Of a DNA stretch of 64,000 nt, positions 33,935 through 46,290 are shown piece by piece. Within the stretch, counting starts at the first letter, position 1. Every line of letters begins with the position of its first letter. The DNA comes from Inia geoffrensis (Eukaryota > Chordata > Mammalia > Artiodactyla > Iniidae), in NCBI GenBank assembly GCA_036417435.1, contig CM070906.1:46637396-46701395 (forward strand), written 5' to 3'. A program made the translations under genes and the position numbers. Below the pieces are notes generated by a model, which saw only the letters and a program-made list of their open reading frames with translations, made no database searches and had not been told where the DNA came from.

Positions 33935-34925
33935 AAGACCTTCTTAAGAAAATTAAAAGAACTGTTACAGACTGGGAGAATATATTTGTAAGTCACATAT
34001 ATGATAAAGGACTTAACATCTGTGCATAAAGAACTCTCACGACTCAAAAATGGTAAAACAACCCAGTAAAAGACTTGAATACATTTCACCAAAGAAGATA
34101 CACAGATGGCTCATAGGACAGGAAAAGATGATCAACATCATTAGGCATTAAGGAAATGCAAATTAAAGCCACAATGAGACACCACTGCATACTTACCAGA
34201 ATAGCTAAAGATTGACCCTATCAATAATTGGTAAAGATGTAGAGCAACTGGAGCTCTCATACACTGCTGGTGGAAATAAAACACTGTACAGTCTCTTTGG
34301 AAAATCATTCTGCAGTTTCTAAAAAAGGTAAACATACACCTACCATACGACCCAGCCATTCCCCTTGGTTATTTACCAAAGAGAAAGGAAAGCATGTTTC
34401 TATGCATAGACTTGTATATGAATGTTTGTAGGAGCTTTACTTGTAATATCCCCAAATTAGAAACAACTCAAATGCCCATCACAAATGAATGATTATAAAA
34501 TGATTGTAGTATATCCAGATAATGAATACTATTTAGCAATAAAAAGGGATGAATCCTTGATAAACACAATGGCATGGATAAATCTCGAAATTATGTCGAG
34601 TATAATAAGACAGACCAAAAAAAGGAGTACATTCTGTATTGTCCCATTCATACAAAATTCTAGAAGGGCAAACTAGTTTATAACGACAGAAAGCAGATCA
34701 ATGGTTACCTGAGGATGGGGGTGGTGAGAGTGAGGAACGAGATGGAGGGAGAAACTACAAAGGGACATGAGGAAACTTTTGGGGGGACATGGATATGTTC
34801 TCTGTGTTGTTGTCGATGGTTTCAAGAGTGTACATATATGTCAAAACCAATCAAAGTGTTCACTTTAAATATGCAGTTTATTGGATGTCAGTTATGCTTC
34901 ATTAAAGTTCTTAAAAATATATAAG
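33935..34925 (+). repeat. old L1 fragment, ORF2 end to 3' UTR
   Basis: It carries 'gactgggagaatatatttgtaagtcacatat', 'gaaatgcaaattaaagccacaatgagacaccac', 'caataaaaagggatgaatccttgataaacacaatggcatgg' and the 3' end 'tgtcagttatgcttcattaaagtt'. All frames are broken. This is an older subfamily than the L1 at 30011-31797. Confidence 0.85.
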
Positions 34926-35209
34926 AAAACAAATACAAAGTAAAATGGAACCAAGGCATCGTGTGTCCCTTTGTCAGAATCAACATACTTTGTTTGATGG
35001 CTTAAGATCTCTTAATAAGAGTCCAAGATAAGATTAAATCAATAGGCCCTCAGAAAGGAAAAATTATCTTATAGTCTAAGTTCAACGTTGTCAGCAGTTA
35101 GATCGTAAGAGGCTTTTATGTCACACTGCAATAGTCTTTCATATTTTAAAAGGTTGCCCAAGAAGTTGGTCAATATCTTCTCATGCTAAGACTGAAAAAA
35201 GCCCAGAGC

Positions 35210-35760
35210 ACTTTATATATAGTATAAATTTTACCATTTTAACCATTTCTAAGTGTACATTTTTGTAGCAGTAAGTACACTCACATAGTTGTGCAACCAT
35301 CACCACCATTCAACTCCAGAGCTTTGTTATATTCTCCAACTGAAACTCTGTACCCATTAAACACTAGTTCCCCATTTCCCCCTACCCCTACCCCTGGTAA
35401 TCACCATTCTATTTTCTTTTTTTTTCACCATTCTATTTCCTGTCTCTATGAAATTGACTACTCTAGGTACCTCATATAAGTGGACTCATACAGTATTTAT
35501 TCATTTGTGACTGACTTGTTTCACTTACTGTCTTCAAGTTTCAGCCATGTTGTAGCATGTGTCAAAATTTCCTTCCTTTTTATGGATGAACAATATTCCA
35601 CTGTATGTATATACCACGTTTTGTTTATCTATTCCTCCATTGATAGACATCTGAAATGCTTCCACCTTTTGGTTATTTTGATTAGTACTGCTTTGAACAT
35701 GGGTGTACAAATACGTTTGACTCCCAGGTATTTGTATTTTTTTCTAAATCTCTAACTGAG
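35210..35760 (-). repeat. old L1 3' UTR fragment, minus orientation
   Basis: The plus strand shows the reverse of old L1 3' sequence: 'tgtgcaaccatcaccaccattcaactccagagctttgt', 'aaactctgtacccattaaacactagttccccatttccccctacccc', then 'tttatggatgaacaatattccactgtatgtatataccac'. Confidence 0.82.
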
Positions 35761-35990
35761 CATGGTAAACTGAATTTGTTGCATTAGTTACTTTTTAGAC
35801 CTCAAGAGCAAAGTAGCATGGGGGTAATTTACATAAAGACATGAGTTTAACCAGAAGTGGAATTGCTGTATCAATGGTAATTCCATATTTAATTTTTGAG
35901 GAATCATCAAGGTAACTATATTTAAGCTGTGTCTTTACGATGCAAACACCTGCTATAATAGCATAATGCAAACACAACAATAATAGCTAC
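35761..35990. other. intergenic, nothing recognised
   Basis: Short spacer between old repeats. Confidence 0.4.
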
Positions 35991-35994
35991 ATTT

Positions 35995-36235
35995 CTTAAG
36001 GATATACATTCTGCAAGGGACTCTGCTAAACGTTTTATAAATATATACCATCTTATTTAATCCTTCTGAGAGGATTCCTCCCTAGGAGGAAAGTATTACT
36101 GTATTCTTTCTACACATAAGAAAACCAAGGCTCAGTAAGGTTAAGTAACTTGCCCAAGTCCACAGTTGGTAAGAACAGAGACATATTTGGAACCCGACAT
36201 CATACTCCCAACTACCTGTAATCATCTACTACCTG
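35995..36235 (+). repeat. MIR SINE
   Basis: MIR order is clear: 'ctgctaaacgttttataaatatataccatcttatttaatcc', 'gaaaaccaaggctcagtaaggttaagtaacttgcccaagtccac'. It is among the better preserved MIRs in the window. Confidence 0.9.
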
Positions 36236-36690
36236 CCAAACTGTTATTTTTATCCAACAACATAGCACTGATCTTGTGGTTTAAAGAGAGCACGAGGAGC
36301 TCTATGGCCAAGTGGCTCTAGCTCCTGGCTTTGCTCCAAATGCCTATGAGGACCTTCTGCAGAAGGGGCTGCTCTCTTCCCTCAAGAAGTTTGTCTCCCT
36401 TCCATCCCCACCCTTTCATAAAAGGACTTTCTCTCCCTTGCTCTAGGGAGATTAGTAGGAAATTCCCATCTGCTTCCTCACCAGACTCTACAGAGACTAT
36501 TTTCTCTTCAGGTTTTAGGAGGCAATTGTCTGAACCATGAGTCATAGTTTTCCCTGGCAAGGCTGCATTTCCTTCTCTCGACCACTATGTTTTTATCCTT
36601 GTACCAGCAAGAAAGCTCTGTGTGCAGTCTCCATTTCAAGTCTTACATCACCTGCTTTCGTTATCTCTCAGGAATGTTTAAGAACAAAAA
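36236..36690. other. intergenic, nothing recognised
   Basis: Antiparallel short frames at 36318-36560 are shadows of one another. No gene was supported. Confidence 0.4.
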
Positions 36691-36701
36691 ATCGCCTGTG
36701 T

Positions 36702-36834
36702 TTTTTTTTTGTTTTGTTTTTTTTAACATCTTTATTGGAGTATAATTGCTTTACAATGGTGTGTTAGTTTCTGTTTTATAACAAAGTGAATCAGTTATAC
36801 ATATACATATGTTCCCATATCTCTTCCCTCTTTG
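36702..36834 (-). mobile_element. very short 5'-truncated L1
   Basis: Only the last 110 or so bases of an L1 are present, reversed ('ttttaacatctttattggagtataattgc'), preceded by a T-rich tail. The short flanking duplication is gcctgtgtt (36693-36701) / gcctgtgtt (36835-36843). Confidence 0.88.
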
Positions 36835-37059
36835 GCCTGTGTTGTTTAATAGAAATACCCAACAAATTTCTTTCCTTTCACTTTTTAATTTCTTGGCTCC
36901 TTTTCTTTTTTATGAAAACCCAGAGGTAAAACAAATAGTTTTCAAAGCAGAAAATGACTTACTAATCCAGAAATGCAAGAAGTGGAAATCTGTGAATTTA
37001 AAAGTCCAAATATTAAAAAAAAAAAAAAAAAAAAAGTTTTCTGTAGTGAAAAAAGCACA

Positions 37060-37245
37060 GGACATGGAGTTTTATAAACCTGAGAGCTAATGAGGGTTCT
37101 GACACTTTCTAGCTGTATGATCTTGGGCAAGTTATGCAAACTGGAGATAATCATACCTCAAACTCTTGAGAAATAAATGTCCAGAATGTATGATTTGGTT
37201 TAGCACAGAGCCTTGCCTGTGGAAGATGCCCAATGTTTAACTTAA
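37060..37245 (+). repeat. MIR SINE
   Basis: 'ctgacactttctagctgtatgatcttgggcaagtta' followed by 'gcacagagccttgcctgtggaagatgcccaatg' is the MIR body. It is preceded by an A run at 37015-37035 that is probably unrelated. Confidence 0.85.
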
Positions 37246-39520
37246 TTAAACGTGAGTAAAAATTGTAGAAATTCCTTACATAAAATTAAGCGAGCTTAAG
37301 GAGCGCCCTTCCCAAAATCTCATACAAAAAGCAAGTCCTTTGGGATAAAAATGAATGTCATTTTTACAAATGTCATATTGACAGATATAGGAAAAGGATA
37401 TTCAGCATATCTGATGACAAAGTGTAAATAAGACACTTCTAAAATTCCAACTTCAACATTCTATAAGTGGCCCCTGCAAGGTTATTTAAGAAACAAGACC
37501 AATTGTTTTGCAAATCTTTGAAATGTCAAGAGAAAAGATGGGTAAAACAGATTGTAGGAAAGGGTGAATAGGAAGAAGAGTCAGTCTTTGTTCATTTCCT
37601 GTGATGGGCCTGAACTGTGCTCAGCTGTTTATATGTTACACTGGACATCTGTTGTGGTATGCTTAGCATCTAGGACCACCACCGACAACTGTGGGATTGG
37701 GGCCATGCCCAACTCTGCGAATGGGTCTCTGACCCAAGCTGAGCCACTGAGAGCACTGGTATCTCCAGGGCCACAGTGACTGGTCAGGAGGAGCTGAGTG
37801 ACACAAGCAGAGGCCATGAGAGTGACAAGAAGAACTCTGGCTGGAACGCTGAGGAAAAAAGAGCCTCTGTCTGTGGTAGGAGGTACCTGGTTCAGTGTAA
37901 GCTTGGAACCAGGACTGCCACGTCCGGCTGCACAGCTTATGTTCTGCACACCTTTAGATGGTGCTCTTCTCTGGGGAGCCTGACATGTCCCACACTGGAA
38001 GAAATGCTGAGGAATAAAGCCAGAAAGGACAGCAGAAGGGAAAGATAGATGAAGACACATTCCTGAATATATTGCTTCAGCCATGCCTGAAGCCAGATGA
38101 ACTTCTAAAGTGTTTGTTATATGAGCCTTGAAATAGGGTTATAGGGAACTGGAAAATAAACTAGAAACCCACCCACTCCCTCACTGACCTCTCCTGCCTT
38201 TGAAAGTAACCCATGTGCACATTCCTTCACGCTAACTTTCGTGAAGGTCTGCAGGTAGGTCTTTCCATCCTTAGACGTGAGGAGAGGTACTTACCTGACT
38301 GTTTTTTTTCCTTGTTCTTCCTGTGTGAGCTGCTGTTTACACACTAACCAAGGTCAGTGATTTATGAACTCTCCTACAACCTCACCACACCAGACGCTGT
38401 TAAGCACTGGGCTTACATAGACAAACACGGTACAAATGTTATCCTCAAGAAGCTCATTTTCAAGGAAAGAAACAGATAAGTCTATGACTAAAAATGATAG
38501 CATGATGATAAATGTCATTTTAACATGAACAGTTTCCTATAGAAGCCCAGATTTGTCTGTCTAATGGCTTGAGCAGCCTTCACATAGAAAGTATTTGAAC
38601 TTGGATTTGAAGAGATTGTAGCATTTAAAAATGAAAAGAATGGGAGAGACAACATTTCAGAAAAGAGCCATTTGAACAAAAGAAGAGTCATGAAAGCACG
38701 TGGCCTGTTCAGGGGATGTCATGAAGGACAGCGTAACAGGTATTGGGTAAGAGTGAGAAGGAAATGAAGCTGGAATTTAAGTTGGGATAGATGTCGAGGG
38801 CCTGGGGAGTCGGGTGTTTAAGGAGAGGAGTGGCCTGGTTAGATCTCTTTAAGACAGGAGACTCTGTCACAGCTGGAAGGGGTGGATTAGAGCAGGTTGG
38901 GGATGGAGGTCAAGAGGCTACTGAGGGTCTGAGCACAAGGGGATGTTGGCCTGAACTAGGACTGAGAAGGGGTCAGTTTATAGACACATATGATGGGAAT
39001 TCAGTTCTGCATAATCCTCTCAGCCTTAACATGCTCTTTTCATATTCCCAACTTCATCATCACAGGGATTAATTTTTGAAATGAATGAAATTATAATTCT
39101 TAATCAGACTGAGAAACAACAGTTGGTGCTATTAATAAAACACCCCTATAACCCTAGAACCTCTTTTCAGCTCACCATAAAGCTAATGAGGGGTCTCTAA
39201 AGCAGGGACTATGGATGACAGATTGGGCACAAGAAGTCATCTGAAGAGATTAACATCCTCTATATACATGCAAGGTATAAATCTATTTCTATACAAGACA
39301 GAATATTGTTCCTGTCTGATTACATTTCAACTGCTTTTTCTAGGAGCACCGAGAGGCCTTTCCCATTCAGTGGCAGGTATTGCCAAGCTTTCAACTAATG
39401 GGGTAGGGCATGTACCCTGCTCTCTGGCTCATCCAGTGAGGCTGTGACAGTTCTATTCAATGTCCCCTCTCTCACCTGCAGATGACTATCTCTTAACCCT
39501 GGAGAAATTCAGACTTTGGT
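37246..39520. other. intergenic, no supported gene
   Basis: A 151-codon minus frame (37629-38084) and its plus-strand shadows have no recognisable product, promoter or poly-A signal. The rest is mixed-composition DNA with no assigned repeat. Confidence 0.45.
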
Positions 39521-39524
39521 GGCA

Positions 39525-39990
39525 GGTTGTATTCGTTTGCTAAAGCTGATGTACAAAGTACCACAAATTGGGTGGCTTAGAACAACAGAAATTTACTTTC
39601 TCAGTCTGGAGGCTAGAGGTTGGAAATCAAGGTGTTGGCAGGGTCTGTTCCTTCTGAGGGCTGTGAAAGAGAATTTTCCCTGTGTCTCTCTCTTAACTTC
39701 TCATGGTTTGTAGGAAGCTTTGGCATTCCTGGGCTTCTGCGGCATCTCCCTGATCTCGGTCTTCATCTCTATATGCTGAGAGATCTGTGTGCATGCCTGT
39801 ATCCAAATTTTCACTTTTTATAAGGACAATTAATCTTATTGGATTAGGGGCTCCACCCTATTCCAGTAAATGACTTCATTCCAACTTAGCTAATTATATC
39901 TGCAACAACCTTATTTCCAAATAAGTTCACATTCTCAGGTACTGGGGGTTCAGGCTTCAGCTGGGGAGGGACATATTTCATAACATCATA
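39525..39990 (+). repeat. old interspersed repeat, family unassigned
   Basis: A well-preserved copy of the family also present at 10065-10435: 'gtattcgtttgctaaagctgatgtacaaagtaccacaaattgggtggctt', 'ctggaggctagaggttggaaatcaaggtgttggcagg', 'ttataaggacaattaatcttattggattagggg'. Widely dispersed in placental mammals, but I cannot name the family safely. Confidence 0.7.
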
Positions 39991-42650
39991 CAGGGGAAGA
40001 TGAAATATCTCCTTGTCTTCTCCCCTAGGTACTTCCTTGTGTGGGGTGGAAGTTTATCAACTTTTCTGTCAGGTTTTGCCATGAAAGAGGGTCCCCTCTC
40101 CCACCTCAGCTTCCCCCAGCTGCAGTAGACAGGGGCACAGACAACTTCAACTTTCCTTGAAATACTGCTACGAAGCCAAGATGAAAATCAGTCAACTAAA
40201 AATGCCATAAAGATCTTCATAGTCTGTTAAAATCATCCCTTCAATCATATTTGCTGTAAACTTTATAAATAGTTTAAAAGACAAGAATATATTTGGGGAA
40301 TGGGCCTCAGACCAATTGGCCTCTGTGTGGATCTCAGCATCTGTCGAGGAAGGGGAGCCACACTCGGGGAGGGAGATAATATTCAATATTAGCTTCTTCC
40401 CCTGGGCTGCAACTTGAGCTCTCCTAAAATCCAACATAGTTGAATCCCATGGATTAATTTTCTACTGTACACCCTACCCTTGAAATGATAAATGTGGTCT
40501 GCATGAGAGATTCATTTTCTTTCTATTTACTTAACTTTGTTCTTACTTCTTAGGGCCTAATAACATTGGACTTATTAAACCAAGCGTGCTCAGCCTCTCT
40601 GGGCTTCATTATAATGCTTTCTATGATGATCAACAAAGAAGGTTCCATTTTTAAATTGCTTCATCCTAAACCCTTGGTTTCACCCCAGGGTCAGTTGTCT
40701 TGGGGAGGCATGTGTGAAGGGGTGGTGGTGGACAATTCATTCTGTGTCGCTATCTGTGTAGGACTTTTTGGGCACAAGTAAGAGCTTAAATATGGAAGGT
40801 GGTTTTTTTCTCTTTACAGACAATTACCATCTGTCTTCCCTTGCCAAAATATGGGAGTCTTTATTACAAAGCACTGCAATCTTTATGCCAAAGTAGAATT
40901 TCATAAAATTTGCACAAAATCCCAGATAGCTCAGTTACTCTCTTCTATGTCAGTAAAAACAACAGCATGGTTGGTTGGCCAAAAAGACAGAACTTAGCAT
41001 GAAGCCATGGCTATCTCAAATGTATTTTTAGAAAGAAAAAAAATGGACTGAACATGTCGTATTCTGACTCCATGTGCAAGAAAGTTTCTGTCTTTCATCA
41101 TACAGTTTCACAAACATTGATGCCTGAACCCAGCCTCCCACCGGAAATCACTTTAGGTTTGATGCCGCACACTGGACTTTTAGGCTGACTCTCACTTCCC
41201 ATTCCCTGGTAGCTCAAGCAAATAAACACCACAATGAAAAAGATGACAGGGACAGCATTCTAGTTTTAGATGTCTTGTCACAGAGAGCTGTTACCAGTTC
41301 CTAATGAAACTGTCTTCCCTCTTCTATCTTCCTTCCCTCTCTGATCATCACTTGGGAATAGAAAAACACAGTCAGCCCACAGGTGAGTGATTGAGAGACA
41401 CTGAGACAGTACCAAAAAGACTTTTGAAGGTTCGGAGCAAGTGTGATGGACTATAAAGCTGTGATAACTTCCAAGGAGACATCATCTCACTCATCGGTAA
41501 CACATTTTTCATCAACAAGTCTAAAAACTCTCCTGATTTTTCTTCTTCCTGTTTTTTTCCTTTTGATTTGCTGAAAGTGATAAATGGTAATAACTCAGAG
41601 AAAATAGTAGTGGAGGGAAGCAGTGGGAGAACAATTTGCAACTCTGATTTGTTGATCTTAATAAACTGCTGTCATTGATCAACTTGGAGAACACTGCCCC
41701 AGTGGAACCCATTGTCCAAATGCACCTGGCTGTGATACTAAGTGGTAGCCTACCTGGTTGTGTGTGAAACACATTTTGCCTCCAATACAGGATGGCCTAT
41801 CAGTGACCTTGCCCACCATTAACTGACCAAAATAGGAGAAAATATATTTTCATAGATTTTTCCCCAGGTCTGATCATGCAGTAACAAGGTTTGCAGGTGC
41901 TCCAAAACAATGATCCTTAACTAGTTGTAATATTATTTCCCTCCTGGCCCAAATAACTAACCGTCTAGTTTTAACACCCTCTGCATATATCACATCTTTC
42001 TCAATACAGCATTTTAATTCCAAAAAAATAGGCTCGCCATAGAGCAGATTAGAGATCTGAGTACTAAAAACTTTAATAGTTTACTCTAAGTCAAGTGGTT
42101 AATACGTAGCAGAGGCAAGATTCAAAGATATGCAAAACTTTAATAGGCTCAGACAATGGTAATATTTAGTAATTCTTCATTTCTTAACAGGGAGATGGGG
42201 ACTGTATTTAGTACACATTCCTATGAGGGACAACTGAGCATCCTCAACTCCCTGCACATTTCTTTATTCACTATTCATTCTATACACGTGAATTGGACAG
42301 CTTGTCATATGCAAGACATTCAAGACACTGTGCCTGCCCTTGGGGAGCTCAGTCTCATTGGAGAAGACAGCTAGAAAGCAAGATAATAACCATAGTCACA
42401 GAGCTATGAGAGAGTGGCTGAAGTGCAGAGAATGGAGATGAGTCCTTCTTGACACCCATGACTAGGTTCCCTATCTGGTGAAGCAAACAGAAGTGGCTTG
42501 AGCCTATGAATTTTAGTTCTATCACTCAAAGATTTCCCATTTTATCTGGTTTCCACCTCTCTTTAAAATTATAATTGAACGTAAAGGACTTTTTGTGCTG
42601 TTTTTTAATAGGTTTAAGGCAAAAGGTCTGGATTTAAATAAATATAAGGA
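39991..42650. other. intergenic, no supported gene
   Basis: Two overlapping minus frames (41372-41772) and others have no recognisable product. No repeat was assigned. Confidence 0.45.
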
Positions 42651-42659
42651 TATCTACAT

Positions 42660-43215
42660 AAGAATCCTTATATTTATGTCAGCACATAAATTATGTGACC
42701 TTGGACAAATTTCTTAATCTCTCTGAGGTTCAGCTTCATCAATTTAAAAATGGGCTAATGATATATCACTTATATGTGGAGTTTAAAATATGAGACAAAT
42801 GAACTTCTTTAGGAAACAGAAACAGACTAACAGGCATAGAAAACAAACTTGTGGTTACCAAAGGGGAAAGCAGAGAGAGGGATAAATTAGGAGTTTGGGA
42901 TTAGCAGATACAAGCTACTATATATAAGACAGATAAACAACAAGGTCCTACTGAATAGCACAGGGAACTATATTCAATATCCTGTAATAAACCATAATGG
43001 AAAAGAATATGGAAAGGAATATGTATATAAATGTGAAACTAATACAACATTGTAAATCAACTATGCTTCAATTAAAAAATAAACTAAAAATGGGCTAATG
43101 AAATGATTTATCTCTAAGATTTAAGGTATGAGATATTATATGTAAATCCCTAGCACAATTCCTCATACATAGGAAGTGCCAGACAAATGTTAGCTACTGT
43201 TGCCATTGGCTACAT
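42660..43215 (+). repeat. MIR SINE split by an L1
   Basis: The left part (to 42761) reads 'atgtgaccttggacaaatttcttaatctctctgagg', and the right part (from 43086) reads 'atgaaatgatttatctctaagat...cacaattcctcatacataggaagtgcc'. Together they make one MIR, interrupted by the L1 listed next. Confidence 0.85.
42762..43085 (+). mobile_element. 5'-truncated L1 3' end with perfect duplication
   Basis: About 320 bases of L1 3' UTR ('atatgtggagtttaaaatatgagac', 'aacttgtggttaccaaa', 'gtaaatcaactatgcttcaattaaaaaat'). A perfect 16-bp target-site duplication, aaaaatgggctaatga, flanks it at 42746-42761 and 43086-43101. Confidence 0.95.
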
Positions 43216-44345
43216 CAGCTACTCACCTCTACTCAAACACAGATTAAGCGTTAGTAAAAAGAAAATACATAAGACTGAAAAGAGGAAAGCTAAAGTTTCC
43301 ATTAGCACACATGTCTCCATTATGTTAAATACAAGCCTACTTTCATGTTGATGATAAGCAGGAATGAAGGAATTGATAGAAAAAAGAAGTTATTCTAAGA
43401 TTAGAATTTCCTGGTACCATCAAAGGAATTCTTAACACGTAAGAACTTGAGAGTCATCTTTGCTTATCATTAGTAAAAAGAATTTGTTTTAAAATGTGTA
43501 CCAGCAACCACAACTTAGAATGCTCTAATGAAATCAGCTCATTTCACAATAGTAGTTTAACGATGATTTAATTACAGTGTTTATTTCAGTACATTCTTTA
43601 ATGGAGAAAGAAATGGTTCCATTCAAAAGTCTTCCTCAATAAATTGCATTTAAACAGTCTTAATACTCACGCTCATACAAAGATTGCCTGTGATTTTACA
43701 TAGACAGTTTTTTAAAAAAGCAATACTTGAAAGTGCTCTTGTAATTTAACCCCCAAATTCTGATTTTCAAATGGAGAGCAGGGGATTTACCAAATATGTG
43801 ATGAAGAATCATGTTTTCATGTTCTTTCATTTTGGCAGGAACTCTTGTTTCAATTGAAAACATTCCCTTACCATCACGGAAACCCAGAAGGCAATCATGA
43901 GTTAAGACCTGAAAAATAAAACTGAGAGAAAAGACTGAAACAACATGTGGTCGTCATTTTCAAGGCCACAGAGAGGGGAAGTGGTTTTCCACTGCTAGCT
44001 AAGCAAAGGCAGGCACACGTATCACATTAATGTGGAGGGTAGACAGTAAAAATGCAAAGAGTTGGAAGTTCCCCTTTCATTCATGGTGAAGCAGGTGCTG
44101 ACTTGCCCTGCAGTTAGGACTGCCTAGTTTAGGATCCTGATGTCATTTTATATTTGAGGTAAAGGTTTTCTGTTTACATTTGTGGTCTCTCACAACCACT
44201 TGAAAGATATGGCCATCTCACTCACTTGGGTTCCTCTTCCGTAAAGATGAAACTTCGTATGTCCCCAAGACCACAATTAGAAGTTTGATTGCAAATCACT
44301 ACCCCTGAATTTTCAGCCTTACAAATTATTTTATCTGTCCATGTC
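43216..44345. other. intergenic, nothing recognised
   Basis: AT-rich, with no supported feature. Confidence 0.4.
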
Positions 44346-44348
44346 TAG

Positions 44349-44452
44349 GAAGGAAGGAAGGAAGGAAGGAAGGAAGAAAGAAAGAAAGAAAGAAAGAAAG
44401 GAGAGAGAGAGGAAGGAGGAAGGAAGGAAGGAAGGAAGGAAGAAGAAAAAAA
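44349..44452. repeat. (GGAA)n / (GAAA)n microsatellite
   Basis: Compound purine tract: gaaggaagg units (44350-44375), then gaaagaaag units (44376-44400), gagagag, then a second ggaagg block (44411-44442). Such tracts are highly variable in length. Confidence 0.97.
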
Positions 44453-44825
44453 GTAGTGTTTTTGTTTCAAAAATATATTTACAATGTCAGGTTATAAAAC
44501 CAGTATTAACTTAGAGAAATCACTATATCATTTTTCCAGCCTTCTTTATAGCTTGTGGTCACCTTTCTTGTTTAATCTCCCTTCATCCACTCCAGACTTA
44601 AATCCTGCTTCACTCATGCTCAAGCAAATAAGACACATACCTAAGGTATCATAAAATTTACAAGGGGCGGCAACTCACCTTCCCCCCATCTCATGGCAGC
44701 CATTGTTAGCTGATTACAGTACTCTCACCATTCAGCCCAAATGAAGCCTCAGGATCCTTCTAACTCCACAAGACTAAGACCAGTCGATTTGGCATGAAAT
44801 TTTTTTGTCATCTCCAGTTTAGAGC
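44453..44825. other. intergenic, nothing recognised
   Basis: No supported feature. Confidence 0.4.
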
Positions 44826-44827
44826 AC

Positions 44828-45010
44828 AGTCTCCCTAATCTTGCATCTCCGTCACCCAGTAACATTGCCTCCACTAGTTAGTGATCCTTGGTACATTTAA
44901 TCTTTCTGAGATTTGCCTTTCTTACCCATAAAATGAGGATCATACAATTACCCCACATTGAGTCTGTAATAAGATTATGTATATGAAAATACTATGCAAA
45001 CATATATAAT
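44828..45010 (+). repeat. MIR-like SINE fragment
   Basis: 'aatctttctgagatttgcctttcttacccataaaatgaggatcatacaatta' then 'gtaataagattatgtatatgaaaat' resembles the 3' half of MIR. Degenerate, so tentative. Confidence 0.55.
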
Positions 45011-45082
45011 AGTTTGTTTTATTCTACTCCCTTTAATTGTTCCCATGATAATTGGCTTTCTTCTTCAAAACATTCTGGTCTG

Positions 45083-45304
45083 GGGCTTCCTTGGTGGAGC
45101 AGTGGTTGAGAGTCCGCCTGCCAATGCAGGGGACGCGGGTTCGTGCCCCAGTCCGGGAAGATCCCACATGCCGCGGAGCGGCTGGGCCTGTGAGCCATGG
45201 CCGCTGAGCCTGTGCGTCCGGAGCCTGTGCTCCGCAACGGGAGAGGCCACAGCAGTGAGAGGCCCGTGTACCACAAAAAAATTAAAAAAAAAAAAAAAAA
45301 AAAA
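45083..45304 (+). repeat. CHR SINE, short form
   Basis: It begins gggcttccttggtggagcag and has the short body 'cggagcggctgggcctgtgagccatgg' and a poly-A tail. A perfect 16-bp target-site duplication, aaaacattctggtctg, lies at 45067-45082 and 45305-45320, indicating a recent insertion. Confidence 0.97.
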
Positions 45305-45599
45305 AAAACATTCTGGTCTGCCTTACACACTGTAGTGCACCATTTAGCACAGGACCTGCACATAATTGGTTCTCCATAAACATTAGCCCTGCCCCACCCC
45401 ACTGTCCCTTTATGACTCACTCCTAGTAATGTTACTCATTCATCAATTGTTGGTGTTCACAGTGTTTTCACACTATAATCTGTCCCAGTTAAATAAATTC
45501 AAAGCATAATGTCTCAAAGAAGAATTTCAAAACTATATCTTGACTGGTTTCACTAGTCATTCACCAGAAGGGTTTTCCACCTTTAAGTAATTATTTCTG

Positions 45600-46005
45600 C
45601 TCTTATAACCAGTCACTGAGCACAGTTCACCCTCACTTTAACCTGTGGACCTCTCCATGCCTTTCCAATGTGGACCATTCCATGCCTTTGACAAGAATGT
45701 TCTCTCCACCTGGACAGCGTTCTCCAACTCACCTCCTGCAAGACCAACTACTCTCTGAGGATGTCCCTGGCTCTTCACTACCTTCCCCATTACCAGAGGG
45801 ATGACTCAGTCCTTCTAGATAACTCTTCACACTATATTATATTTAATGGCTCTTATCACGTTACTAGAGGTCCTTGCCCACTTCTTGGTCAAGATGTGAG
45901 CATCTTGAAGGCAGAGGTCCTAGCTCCTTTTCTTTGTTGTATCTGTATCCCTAGTATTTAACACAGAGCCCTACACACGGTTAATCTTCAATAAAATTAG
46001 AAGGA
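45600..46005 (+). repeat. L2 LINE 3' end
   Basis: L2 terminal wording: 'tctggctcttcactaccttcc' region, 'gtgagcatcttgaaggcagaggtcctagctcc', 'tgtatccctagtatttaacacagagccc...cttcaataaaa'. Family call moderately secure. Confidence 0.7.
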
Positions 46006-46079
46006 AGGGTGGGGACTGTTAGCATCTTGAGTCTTCATTAGCTCACAGCACAGAAGGAATCATGGCAGCCAGTGGAGAG

Positions 46080-46290
46080 CAGGCTGGTATGATAGAGCTT
46101 AATAATCACAAGCAGCTAAGTTTTACTGAATGCCAACAGTTGCTGGCCACTGTCCTAAGCCCTGTATGTGAGTAAGCAAAGAACTGAGGCCCAGGCAGTT
46201 AATTAGCTGCTTAAGTTTGTAGGGGGTACATCTGATCCAAACCAAGACAGCCTGGCTTCAGCACTGGCACTCTCCATCATTCTGCTTTAC
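46080..46290 (+). repeat. MIR SINE
   Basis: 'ttttactgaatgccaacagttgctggccactgtcctaagccc', then 'gaactgaggcccaggcagttaattagctgc', the MIR core. Confidence 0.85.

Noticed and set aside
37629..38084. 151-codon minus-strand open frame
   Set aside because: No recognisable domain, promoter or poly-A signal; opposite-strand frames overlap it; probably chance in moderately GC-rich DNA.
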